The notes beneath the pieces were generated by a model, which worked only from the letters and a program-made list of their open reading frames with translations, was not told the origin of the DNA and ran no database searches. From positions 8,862 to 72,861 of the forward strand of contig CABVAY010000004.1 in the NCBI GenBank assembly GCA_902496455.1: 64,000 nucleotides of DNA, read 5' to 3'. The position numbers and the translations under genes are program-made. The stretch is from an uncultured Collinsella sp. Its GTDB lineage: Bacteria; Actinomycetota; Coriobacteriia; Coriobacteriales; Coriobacteriaceae. Positions 18,809 to 26,820 of this stretch are shown one piece after another. Numbering within the stretch: the stretch's first letter is position 1; every line of letters starts with the position of its first letter.

Positions 18809-19501
18809 TTACGCCTCCTTTTTCTGCTTGTCGCGGGCGGCCTTGGCGGCAAGCGCCGCGCGGACCTTGGCAGCTTTCTCGGGATCCATGGCGGCAAGCT
18901 TTGCTTCCAGCTCGGCGGCTTTGAGCGCGGCCTTGGCAGCAGCCTCGTCATGCTGAGCATCGGAGCCGGCAGCCGCATCGGGCTGAGCGGCAGCGCCCGC
19001 AGCATCACCGGCAGCAGCGGCGGCAGCGGCCTTTTCGGCCGCGGCCTTGCGCGCCTTGGCCTCGGCAGCGGCACGGACCTTCATGGCTTTCTCGCGTGCG
19101 GCCTTCACCTCGGGCGTGATAACGCTCATGGGCTCGGCAGTCGAGACCTGGTAGAAAAAGCCCTTAAAGTCGAGCTGCATGTCGGTGATGGCAAGTCCAA
19201 ATAGGTCGTGGGCCTCATTTTCAAACGGGAACACCGCGGGGTAATACGAGCTGATGGACGGAATCTCCTGGTACTGATCAATTCCCTCAACCACCAGGTT
19301 CTCGATCGCATAGCTGCCGTCCTGCGCAATATGCTCCTGGACAGCGCGAACGTCGATAAACGTATAGACCAGCCGATACGTGCCGTCGTCGATGTTGCGC
19401 TCGGCGTGCATTTGCACAAAGCGCGCGCCGACGCCCTTGAGCGCCTGGACATGCGACAGGAGCTCGTCAATCCCGACGGTGGTATAGATAGCCTTTTGCA
19501 T
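18809..19501 (-). CDS. Hydrogenase NuoC-like subunit with Ala-rich charged tail
   Basis: The first 120 residues match the NuoC/EchD/HycE N-terminal fold (YRLVYTFID, then YYPAVFPFENEAHDLFGL), ending with the expected LDFKGFF. From about residue 130 on the chain is an Ala/Lys/Glu-rich predicted helix or coiled coil of about 100 residues that normal EchD lacks. The tail is highly charged and probably extends from the complex; its role is unknown. The start overlaps the small-subunit stop (TAATG), so translation is coupled. The subunit helps dock the large subunit but carries no cofactor. Confidence 0.85.
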   Translation of the reverse strand: MQKAIYTTVGIDELLSHVQALKGVGARFVQMHAERNIDDGTYRLVYTFIDVRAVQEHIAQDGSYAIENLVVEGIDQYQEIPSISSYYPAVFPFENEAHDLFGLAITDMQLDFKGFFYQVSTAEPMSVITPEVKAAREKAMKVRAAAEAKARKAAAEKAAAAAAAGDAAGAAAQPDAAAGSDAQHDEAAAKAALKAAELEAKLAAMDPEKAAKVRAALAAKAARDKQKKEA

Positions 19502-20055
19502 TACTCGGCCTCCTTTGCAGCGGCGGTCGCGTCGCCGGCCTCAGCCGCAGCCACAAACCCGTCCTCGCCCAGCTCAACGCCACCGTCCCAGGTAGCGGCG
19601 CCGCCCACGGTGAGCGGATCGCCGCCGGCGCGCATCACGGCCTCCTTCTGGTCCAGGATGCCACACGCCTCCACGATGGCATCGATCACCGTCTCGGGAC
19701 GAATGGCGCACCCGGGCGCGTACACGTCCACGGGAATCGCGCGGTCCACGCCGCCGATCACGTTATAGGCATCGCGGAACACGCCGCCCGAACACGCGCA
19801 GATACCGCACGCCACCACGCACTTGGGCTCGAGCATCTGGTTGTAGATCTGGCGCACGACGGACAGATTCTGGGCATTGACCGACCCCGTCACCAAAAAG
19901 ATATCCGCATGCTTGGGGTTGCCGGTGTTGACCACGCCAAAGCGCTCCGCATCGAACAGCGGCGTGAGCGAGGCCAGTACCTCGATATCGCATCCGTTGC
20001 AGCTCGAGCCGTCGTAATGAATAACCCACGGCGAGCGCGACATTTTATGATCCAT
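19501..20055 (-). CDS. [NiFe] hydrogenase small subunit (NuoB/EchC-like)
   Basis: This 184-residue subunit has SCNGCDIE near the N-terminus, a CGICACSGG motif in the middle and APGCAIRPE after it, giving the four cysteines for the proximal 4Fe-4S cluster of NuoB/EchC/HycG proteins. It bridges the ferredoxin-like and large subunits. The last 40 residues are an Ala/Glu-rich extension. ATG 20055 follows AGGAGG at 8 bases. It begins 12 bases after the fused membrane gene stops and overlaps the next gene, consistent with one transcript. Confidence 0.9.
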   Translation of the reverse strand: MDHKMSRSPWVIHYDGSSCNGCDIEVLASLTPLFDAERFGVVNTGNPKHADIFLVTGSVNAQNLSVVRQIYNQMLEPKCVVACGICACSGGVFRDAYNVIGGVDRAIPVDVYAPGCAIRPETVIDAIVEACGILDQKEAVMRAGGDPLTVGGAATWDGGVELGEDGFVAAAEAGDATAAAKEAE

Positions 20056-20067
20056 GGATGCCGCCTC

Positions 20068-22950
20068 CTAAATAAATACGTCGACGAGGATGGGCATAAG
20101 GTTGAGCAGGCCAAACACCAGCGCAACGCCCCATCCGAGCCTAAAGCAGCTGCGCCAGGTGCTGCGTGCGAAGGTGTTGTCGATCAGGACCTCGACAAAA
20201 TACGTCGCAGCCATCACGACCAGGGCGACCAGCCAGCTCACCGGGTTGTCCCAGACAAAGAACATGCCCACCCACATCAAAAACAGCACGGTCTCGCACC
20301 AGTGCATAAGGGTCATCTTGGCCAGCGTGCCGCCGCTCATCTCGGTGGCGACACCTTGGACAATCTCCTGATGCGCGTGATGCGAGTACGAAAGGTCAAA
20401 CGGCGACTTGCGCAGCTTGATGGTAAGCACCGCGAGCAGCGCGAGGAAAATGGGCGCGCTGTACACGATGATGGGGGCCGACTGCCCCGTCACGGCGATG
20501 GAATCGAAGCTATCGGTGGCAAGATACAGGCCCACGCTCATTAGCAGAACGGCGGGCTCGTAACTCATAACCTGCAGCAACTCACGATCGGCGCCGACCT
20601 GGGCAAACGGGCTTTGCGTCGAGGCGGACGCCAACACCACAAAGATCGCGGCGAGGGTAACCATAAAGGCGCACAGCAGCGTGTTGGAACCCGACACAAA
20701 GATGCCGCCGCCCACGACGGTAAAGATGAGCGCGCACGCCATGTAGGTATCATCCATGGTGTTTACGCTGGCAGGGGCTTTGCGCAGCAGCTTGGCAACG
20801 TCGTAGAAGGGCTGCAGCAGACGCGGACCCACACGGCTCTGCATGCGGGCCGAAAGCTTACGGTCAAGGCCGTCAATCAAACCGCCCACAAGCGGCGCAA
20901 TCAAGGCAAACGCCACGGTGCCTATAAAGATGCCCACGACGCCCGAACCTTCAAAATACTTGCCGCGCAGCACCGAGGGCGCGCTCATAGCAAGTCTCTC
21001 GGGTCCAATCCACGCGCAACACAGCAGCGCAAACAAGATAATGCTGCAGCACACGACGCTGCCCACGGGGCCGATACGCTTCTCGCCAAGGGCGTCCTCC
21101 GAGTACCAATTGCGCTTTTCGGCCTTCACCTCGTGTCCCATCGATCCGCGGAAATGGCGATATTTGTCGGTTCCCACGCCCGAAAGATATACGTTTACGT
21201 GCGGTTTGTTGCTCACGCGGAACGACGTCAGCAGCACCACGGCGATAAAAGCCACGATAACCACCATCAGATACATGGCGTCCTTGCCAATAACGTACGG
21301 CACGCGGCCAAACACCATGGCGAGGTAGGGCGACACCAGACCGCTCGAGATAACCGGAAACGCCACGCAGCACAGAATCAGCAGCGCGGCGATGGTGTTG
21401 AGGGCCATCCATTCGGTCTTATGGACATTGACCTCAACGTTTTGAGCCGTGGGATCGACGCCCGAAAGCTTGGCAAGCCACTTGCCCCAGAAGAAGAACG
21501 TCGCGGCTGAGCCAAAGGCAAGCACCATAATCATGAGCACGTTGCCGGTCTGCGCGAACGCCACCAGGGCGCCCCACTTGGACACGAGCATGCCAAACGG
21601 CGCCACAAACATGCCCATGATGCCCAGCATCATCAGGCGCGTCAGGTGCGGCATGCGGCTGAACATGCCGTCCATGTCCTCGATATTGCGGCTGCCGATA
21701 TGATGCTCGGCCGTGCCCACGCACAGGAACAGCAGCGACTTGGCCACCGTATGGAACAGGATCAGGAAGATGGCCGCCCATACGGCCTCGGGCGCGCCGA
21801 CGCCCAAGCAGGCACTGATGAGGCCCAGGTTGGAGATGGTGGAGTACGCGAGCACGCGTTTGGCGTTGCTCTGCGAGATGGCCATAAGGGCAGCGAGCAA
21901 AAACGTGATGGCGCCCACGCTCGTGACCATAAAGCCGGTCACGGGATAGATGGCATAGAGCGGGCTCAGCTTGACCATCAGGAACACGCCGGCTTTGACC
22001 ATGGTTGACGAGTGCAGCAGGGCGCTCGTGGGCGTGGGGGCAACCATGGCACCCAACAGCCAAGTGTGGAACGGCATCTGTGCGGCCTTGGTGAGCGCGG
22101 CGAGCGACAACAGGATGACCGGCATCACCAGCAGCGCGGACTGCGCGGTTCCGGCGCCGGAAAGCTCGATCATGCCCGAGATGGTCAGCGGCATGCCGTT
22201 CACGTGCAGGTACATGAGTCCGGCCAAAAACGCGATGCCGCCCAGCATGTTGAGGATGATCTGGGTAAAGGCGTTTTTAATGGCCTCGGGCGTGCGCGTG
22301 TAGCCAATCATAAGGAACGAGCACACGGTGGTGATTTCCCAGCCGCAGAACAGCCACTCAAGGTTGTCGCTCGTCACGATAACGAACATGGCCGAGAGGA
22401 ACAGGAACATGAGCGCCAGGAACTGCGGGCGACGGTCGGGCGCGGTCTGCCCGCGCAGCGCGGCCTCGTGCTCGTCATGGGCCTGGAAGTCCTTCATATA
22501 ACCCAAGGCATACACGCAAATTAGGCTGCCGACGATGCCGACGGCGAGCACCATGATCACGCTCATGTAGTCCAGGTAGAGCGGCGTTGCCGTGACGGCT
22601 TCGGCCGCGGGCAACGTCATGGCTGCAAAGGCGAGCGAGCCCACCAGCTGGACTATGCCGAGCACCGTGGTGAGCGCGTTCCTATATTTGTACGCGTTGT
22701 ACAGGATTACGGCGCACAGGATGACGTCGATGACGGAGCTGATGATCGAGAGCACATGCGAGGTGCCGGAGGCAACCTCAAAGCTCTGCGGACCCATGCC
22801 AAAAAACATGACGGCGACTACAACTGTCACCGCCATAATAATGCCGGAACCTATGAGCCCCACCGCATCGCGGGCGCGGTCGCCGCGCGCGAACAGCATG
22901 CCCAGCGCCGGTACCAGCGGAAACAGGGTAAGGAAATACAGTAGCGTCAT
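20068..22950 (-). CDS. Fused NuoL/MrpD-like and NuoH/HycD-like hydrogenase membrane subunit
   Basis: A 960-residue protein with about 20 membrane helices, combining two subunits normally encoded separately. Residues 1 to about 620 are a proton/cation-antiporter-like domain (EchA/HyfB/MrpD type) with the typical PFHTWLLGAMVAPTPTSALL motif and HSSTMVKAG. Residues about 640-960 are a NuoH/EchB/HycD-like subunit with RELLQVMSYEPAVL and KLRKSPFDLSYSHHAHQEIV, the loop that contacts the hydrogenase module. There is no stop, frameshift or restart between the two halves. The fusion fixes a 1:1 ratio of pump to anchor. It is the first gene of the operon, followed by small, NuoC-like, large and ferredoxin subunits. 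Confidence 0.9.
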   Translation of the reverse strand: MTLLYFLTLFPLVPALGMLFARGDRARDAVGLIGSGIIMAVTVVVAVMFFGMGPQSFEVASGTSHVLSIISSVIDVILCAVILYNAYKYRNALTTVLGIVQLVGSLAFAAMTLPAAEAVTATPLYLDYMSVIMVLAVGIVGSLICVYALGYMKDFQAHDEHEAALRGQTAPDRRPQFLALMFLFLSAMFVIVTSDNLEWLFCGWEITTVCSFLMIGYTRTPEAIKNAFTQIILNMLGGIAFLAGLMYLHVNGMPLTISGMIELSGAGTAQSALLVMPVILLSLAALTKAAQMPFHTWLLGAMVAPTPTSALLHSSTMVKAGVFLMVKLSPLYAIYPVTGFMVTSVGAITFLLAALMAISQSNAKRVLAYSTISNLGLISACLGVGAPEAVWAAIFLILFHTVAKSLLFLCVGTAEHHIGSRNIEDMDGMFSRMPHLTRLMMLGIMGMFVAPFGMLVSKWGALVAFAQTGNVLMIMVLAFGSAATFFFWGKWLAKLSGVDPTAQNVEVNVHKTEWMALNTIAALLILCCVAFPVISSGLVSPYLAMVFGRVPYVIGKDAMYLMVVIVAFIAVVLLTSFRVSNKPHVNVYLSGVGTDKYRHFRGSMGHEVKAEKRNWYSEDALGEKRIGPVGSVVCCSIILFALLCCAWIGPERLAMSAPSVLRGKYFEGSGVVGIFIGTVAFALIAPLVGGLIDGLDRKLSARMQSRVGPRLLQPFYDVAKLLRKAPASVNTMDDTYMACALIFTVVGGGIFVSGSNTLLCAFMVTLAAIFVVLASASTQSPFAQVGADRELLQVMSYEPAVLLMSVGLYLATDSFDSIAVTGQSAPIIVYSAPIFLALLAVLTIKLRKSPFDLSYSHHAHQEIVQGVATEMSGGTLAKMTLMHWCETVLFLMWVGMFFVWDNPVSWLVALVVMAATYFVEVLIDNTFARSTWRSCFRLGWGVALVFGLLNLMPILVDVFI

Positions 22951-23095
22951 ACCATCACTCCCCCATGCAAAAACGCTGCAATTGTTTAACGTTATAGCTC
23001 AATTGATGAGTAACGGCAGCGGGTTTTCGGTCAACTGGGGAGTTTTAGGCGTACGGAGTAAGGGCACGTCCGCTTTGGAGCAGAGAGGCGGCAAG

Positions 23096-23118
23096 AAAAA
23101 TGCGCCCCTGTGGGCGCA
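23096..23118 (-). terminator. Rho-independent terminator after the transposase remnant
   Basis: Stem TGCGCCC/GGGCGCA with a four-base loop, followed on the minus strand by five Ts, lies just after the pseudogene stop at 23131. Confidence 0.65.
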
Positions 23119-23130
23119 CCATCCCGTTTG

Positions 23131-23525
23131 CTATTCCGCCTTTTTAACGCGCGGCTTGCGACCGCGCGGCTTATCGACCAGTGCGGACTCACCGCTCTCG
23201 CGGTACTGACGGCACCAAGCCTTGACCGAAGACTCGCTGGGAATCTTGTGCTGATCATGGCCTCGCGAACCGTCAAGCCGTTTTCCAGACGGTCCTTAAC
23301 CACAGCGAGCTTTACGTCGTACGAATAGGTGTGATGATGCGAACCGGCATTGAGAACGGCGTCGGCACCGCCCACGGCATACGCGCGGGCCCACTGACGA
23401 GCCGTGGCCTGGGGAATGCCAAGCTCCGCGGCGAGAGCGCGATGACCGACCCCCTCTTGGAGGATCTCGACGGCGCGCTGCCTAACCTCGGGCGCATGCG
23501 TGCGAGTCCTAGTTGCTTCCGACAT
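23131..23525 (-). pseudogene. Frameshifted IS3-type transposase OrfA (helix-turn-helix)
   Basis: Reading from ATG 23525 gives MSEATRTRTHAPEVRQ and a first helix-turn-helix (ALAAELGIPQATARQWARAY), then a second that breaks at LTVREAM (about 23250). Shifting frame restores a coherent tail (DQHKIPSESSVKAW, then QYRESGESALVDKPRGRKPR) ending with TAG at 23131. One missing base near 23250 explains this. The protein resembles the double-HTH OrfA of IS3/IS150 elements. No OrfB with a DDE core adjoins it and no terminal repeats are seen, so this is an eroded remnant or a domesticated orphan. The AT-rich gap on its upstream side is consistent with past insertion. Confidence 0.8.
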
Positions 23526-23539
23526 ACCTGCCACTTCTT

Positions 23540-23960
23540 AGCCTTAGCCGTTAATCTGCTTTCTTACGTGCAAGTTAGATAGTAGCATTTTACTGTTTGC
23601 TCAAAGCAGTTAATTAAAATAGACGCGGCGTTATCTGGGCATTTGGCACCAAATTACGACATTTCTTTATCGATTATTTACGCTGGTAGCTGACTCGCAG
23701 CTAATCGTCATTCGCTTGTCAACAAAATTGGCATCTCTTTATGTCCTTTGGTATAGAGGATATAGTTATTAACCCCTCCCCCAATATTTTTGAGTGATCT
23801 GCAAGGCAGTAGACGTCCTCACTCCTCATGATTACCGCGCATTGCCATCCACCGGAGCAAAACAAAAAGGGCGGGACCTGCTGCGCTTGCAGGCCCCGCA
23901 CCGGTTGACACCCGACGGGACACAGCCGGGCGAGGCGGATCCGTGCTACCGTCCCGCCTG
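23540..23960. other. AT-rich gap with no recognisable gene
   Basis: This 420-base interval separates the transposase remnant from the flavin reductase. Bases 23570-23790 are clearly A/T-richer than the genome around them. The only open frames are short and unlike any protein I know. Near 23870-23910 is a GC-rich stretch, GGGCGGGACCTGC then GCAGGCCCCGC, which may be the terminator of the reductase on the minus strand. The composition suggests acquired DNA or an old insertion scar. Confidence 0.5.
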
Positions 23961-23974
23961 GCCGCGATGTTCAA

Positions 23975-26005
23975 CTACAGCTCGTTGGCCGCGTGATACG
24001 CCGTGCGAATGGCGCTCGCAATGTCGGCGGTGCGCTCACCCGAGCAGTCGCCCACGCAGGTCACGGGCACCGTCACGCCATCCAGGTCAAACGCGTTGGC
24101 CTTGGAGCCCACGGCCATCACCACGTAATCGCAGGCGATCTTCACCGGCTCCTCGGCGCCGTCCTCGGTGGTGCGAACAGCCTCCACGCCCTCGTCGGTA
24201 ATGGCGGTCAGGCGGGTCTTAACATGCTGTTCCACGTTGTGCTCGGCAAAGTCGCTCATGATCAGCGGCAGAATGGTCTCGGACTCGCCCGCGGCAATCT
24301 TGTCGAGCATCTCCACGATCGCCACCTCGCAGCCGTGCTGCAGCAGGTACTCGGCAGTCTCGGTGCCCACCAGGCCGCCGCCAATGACGGCGACGCGGCC
24401 GCTGAGCTCCACCTTGCCGGCCAGCACGTCCCAGCTCGAGACGACCTTCTCCGAATCGGCACCCGGAACGGGGATGACCACGTCGTGTGCGCCCACGGCC
24501 ACAATCGCAGCGTCGGCGGCGTTGAGGTCCTCAGCGGTAGCGGCATGGTTGAGCTCGACCTTCACGCCCAGGCCGGGCAGAATCTTCTCGTAGTACTCGA
24601 CCGAGCGCATGATCTCGTCCTTGCGCGGAGGCGCGGCCGCCAGCACAATCTGGCCGCCCAGATGATCGCTCGCCTCGTAGACGGTCACGTCGTAGCCGCG
24701 CTTGGCCGCCACGCGCGCGGCCTCCAGACCGGCGATGCCGCCGCCCACCACGGCGATCTTCTTGTCGCCCTCGCCCGGCTTAATGGCGATGGTTGCCTCA
24801 TCGCCGTTCTCGGCATTGAGCACGCACGAGATGTACTTGCGGTTTTGAATCGCATCGACGCAGCCCTTGTTGCAGTTGAGGCACTCGCGGATGGGCTCAC
24901 CCGTGGCGGCCTTCAGCGCAATGTCGGGGTCGCACATGAGCGAGCGGCCATAGGCGATGATGTCGGCGGCGCCGTCTTCCAGAATCTTCTCGCCGGCCTC
25001 GACCGAAACCACGCGGCCCACGGTTGCCACCGGCACGGAGACCAGGGCCTTGACGCGCTCGGCCACGGGCAGCGTCCAGTTGTAGGGCATGGCACCCATG
25101 GGCGGAATGGTGTCGCCCATGTTGCCGGTGTGGTTGGCCTGTGCGACCTGAATCATATCGATGCCCGCACCCTCGAGCAGCTTGGCGAACTCGCAGGCCT
25201 CGTCGGGCTGCAGGCCACCCTTGCCGCGCGGCGTGCCGTCGGGGTTCTCCATGATCACGGGGAGCTTGTACTCCACCATCAGCTGCGGCGCGGCCTCCTT
25301 AATGGCGGCGACGACCTCCAGCGCGTAGCGAACGCGGTTCTCGAACGAACCACCGTACTCGTCGGTGCGCTGGTTGAGGATGGCCGAGCACAGCGAACCC
25401 ACCAGGCGGTCGCCGTGGACCTCGATAGCGTCGATCCCGGCCTGCTGTGCGCGAGCGGCCGAGGCAGCGATGGCCTCCTTGATCTGGGTGAGCTGCTCTA
25501 CGCTCGCCTCGTTCACAAAGTGCTGCATGTCGTGATGCAGCTTGGCGTAGGCCTGGTTGCGGATCTCGTTGGACTCGGCCATCTTGGCGGCAAAGGTCTC
25601 CTCGTCGCCGGCGGCCTTGGCCTCCTGCGCGGCCTTGGCGGCGGCCATGGATCCCATGACCATGCGGCCGACACCGGGCACATCGTACTCGGGGTGGAAC
25701 AGCTGCAGCGCGACCTTGGCGCCGTGCTTGTGGACGGCGTCGGCCAGCGCCTTAAACGTGGGGATCTGGGCGTCGGTTGCCAGCTTGGGCGTGGGGCTTG
25801 CGGTCATGACGGGAGCGACGTCGCCGATGACGATGTAGCTCACGCCGCCACGGGCCAAGCGCTCGTAAAAAGCCAGGCTGCGCTCGCCGATGGAACCGTC
25901 ACGCTCCTCGTAGCCGGTGGTCAGCGGCGGAAACATAATGCGGTTCTTGAGCTCAAGGGGGCCAACCGTAATGGGCTGGAGCAGCTTAGATGCAGGTGCG
26001 GTCAT
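23975..26005 (-). CDS. Old-yellow-enzyme family NADH:flavin oxidoreductase (FadH/BaiCD-like)
   Basis: This 676-residue enzyme has three parts. An FMN-binding TIM barrel fills residues 1 to about 350 (KNRIMFPP near the start; HGDRLVGSLCSAILNQRTD holds the substrate-region motif). A 4Fe-4S cluster site CLNCNKGC plus a later Cys (ISCVLN) lies near 365-390. FAD and NAD(P) Rossmann folds follow (GGGIAGLEAA; VIGGGLVGTETAEYL). This is the layout of 2,4-dienoyl-CoA reductase, bile-acid BaiCD/BaiH and other enoate reductases. It should reduce an activated C=C bond; the substrate cannot be read from sequence. ATG 26005 is chosen because AGAGGA lies 7 bases ahead; an ATG at 26011 is too close. The palindromic array at 26153-26458 is upstream. 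Confidence 0.88.
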   Translation of the reverse strand: MTAPASKLLQPITVGPLELKNRIMFPPLTTGYEERDGSIGERSLAFYERLARGGVSYIVIGDVAPVMTASPTPKLATDAQIPTFKALADAVHKHGAKVALQLFHPEYDVPGVGRMVMGSMAAAKAAQEAKAAGDEETFAAKMAESNEIRNQAYAKLHHDMQHFVNEASVEQLTQIKEAIAASAARAQQAGIDAIEVHGDRLVGSLCSAILNQRTDEYGGSFENRVRYALEVVAAIKEAAPQLMVEYKLPVIMENPDGTPRGKGGLQPDEACEFAKLLEGAGIDMIQVAQANHTGNMGDTIPPMGAMPYNWTLPVAERVKALVSVPVATVGRVVSVEAGEKILEDGAADIIAYGRSLMCDPDIALKAATGEPIRECLNCNKGCVDAIQNRKYISCVLNAENGDEATIAIKPGEGDKKIAVVGGGIAGLEAARVAAKRGYDVTVYEASDHLGGQIVLAAAPPRKDEIMRSVEYYEKILPGLGVKVELNHAATAEDLNAADAAIVAVGAHDVVIPVPGADSEKVVSSWDVLAGKVELSGRVAVIGGGLVGTETAEYLLQHGCEVAIVEMLDKIAAGESETILPLIMSDFAEHNVEQHVKTRLTAITDEGVEAVRTTEDGAEEPVKIACDYVVMAVGSKANAFDLDGVTVPVTCVGDCSGERTADIASAIRTAYHAANEL

Positions 26006-26152
26006 GGACATTCCTCTCTTGTAGGCGCGGCGGCGATGTTGCCGCGTAGTTGTCTAGAGGATATGGCATAGGGGTACAGCGGCGCAACGGAAATCGGCGG
26101 ACAGCAGGTAGCGGCAGGTGGATGGGGATGGGCGGGGCGGCCCGTCGGTTTA

Positions 26153-26458
26153 TCTCAATCTGTAACAGTTACACAGTTACGCGGCAGAACTGGGTCTTAC
26201 TGTTACAGATCGAGATATTCCCCTCGACCCAACCTCAACAATCTCAATCTGTAACAGCTAGACCCACTTTTGACCCCTACCTGTTACAGATCGAGACAAA
26301 CCAAACCCACCTGCTAGAAAATCTCAATCTATAACAACAACTCGGCAAAATCCGTCCCTCGTGTTACAGATTTAGACAAACACGACCCAACCCACCGGTA
26401 TATCTCAACCTGTAACACCTAGCCGCCCAAATCGGGTCTAGATGTTACAGATCGAGAT
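26153..26458. repeat. Array of four palindromic units with ~80-base period
   Basis: Four units begin at 26153, 26242, 26321 and 26402. Each opens with ATCTCAATCTGTAACA or a close variant and closes with TGTTACAGATCGAGAT or a variant. Each is a hairpin with a loop of roughly 23-32 bases. Units are separated by about 25-base pyrimidine-rich spacers containing GACCCAACC or AAACCCACC. The loops of units 2 and 4 are near reverse complements (TAGACCC against GGGTCTA), so the units alternate in orientation. It lies between the initiator tRNA terminator and the start of the flavin reductase. Confidence 0.85.
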
Positions 26459-26507
26459 CTTTGATTGAGAGGCCGAGAATTGGACCGAAAACACGGTCCC
26501 GAAATAA

Positions 26508-26538
26508 CAAAAAAGCTCGCCGGCTAGGCCGACGAGCT
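26508..26538 (-). terminator. Terminator of the initiator tRNA gene
   Basis: On the minus strand AGCTCGTCGGCC and GCCGGCGAGCT form a stem followed by six Ts, ten bases past the tRNA CCA end. Confidence 0.8.
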
Positions 26539-26547
26539 GCAAGTTCT

Positions 26548-26624
26548 TGGTCGCGGGGGCAGGATTTGAACCTACGACCTCCGGGTTATGAGCCCGGCGA
26601 GCTACCAGACTGCTCCACCCCGCA
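26548..26624 (-). tRNA. Initiator tRNA-fMet (CAT)
   Basis: The 77-base tRNA, with encoded CCA, folds as a standard cloverleaf with anticodon CAT. Three consecutive G:C pairs close the anticodon stem (GGGCTCATAACCC), the hallmark of bacterial initiator tRNA. Position 1 is T facing G72, a weak pair where most bacteria have an unpaired C1-A72; this also keeps the acceptor end open. The T-arm contains GTAGGTTCAAATCC. Confidence 0.93.
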
Positions 26625-26778
26625 ATGTCTGGGCGCCTCATGTGCGCAAGAAAGAATATTACGCGGGAGTTCGGTAAACGGCAAGGAAAATCTCGTAGAG
26701 CATAATTCCTTCATATTTAAACCCCTCAGCCCCTATCACCGTAAACGTATCGCAGCCGAGCGCCGTCGACGGCACGTA

Positions 26779-26784
26779 TACAAT
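26779..26784 (+). promoter_or_regulatory. -10 box TACAAT for coaX
   Basis: TACAAT lies 36 bases before the coaX ATG at 26821, within TATACAATGG. Confidence 0.45.
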
Positions 26785-26820
26785 GGTGCGCGTCCTTTTA
26801 TGCCGACACCGGGAGTAGAC

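Noticed and set aside
18930..19080. Frameshift artefact producing the Ala-rich tail of the NuoC-like subunit
   Set aside because: The frame runs smoothly to a stop 5 bases before the next gene, and codon use stays normal throughout.
23250..23260. Programmed frameshift in the transposase-like gene
   Set aside because: There is no A6G or similar slippery run at the break and no downstream OrfB to be reached, so decay is simpler.
23719..23901. 60-codon minus-strand frame in the AT-rich gap
   Set aside because: No ribosome site, no similarity, and composition typical of non-coding DNA.
26153..26458. CRISPR array
   Set aside because: Repeats are palindromic halves that vary, units alternate in orientation, spacers resemble one another, and no cas gene is near.
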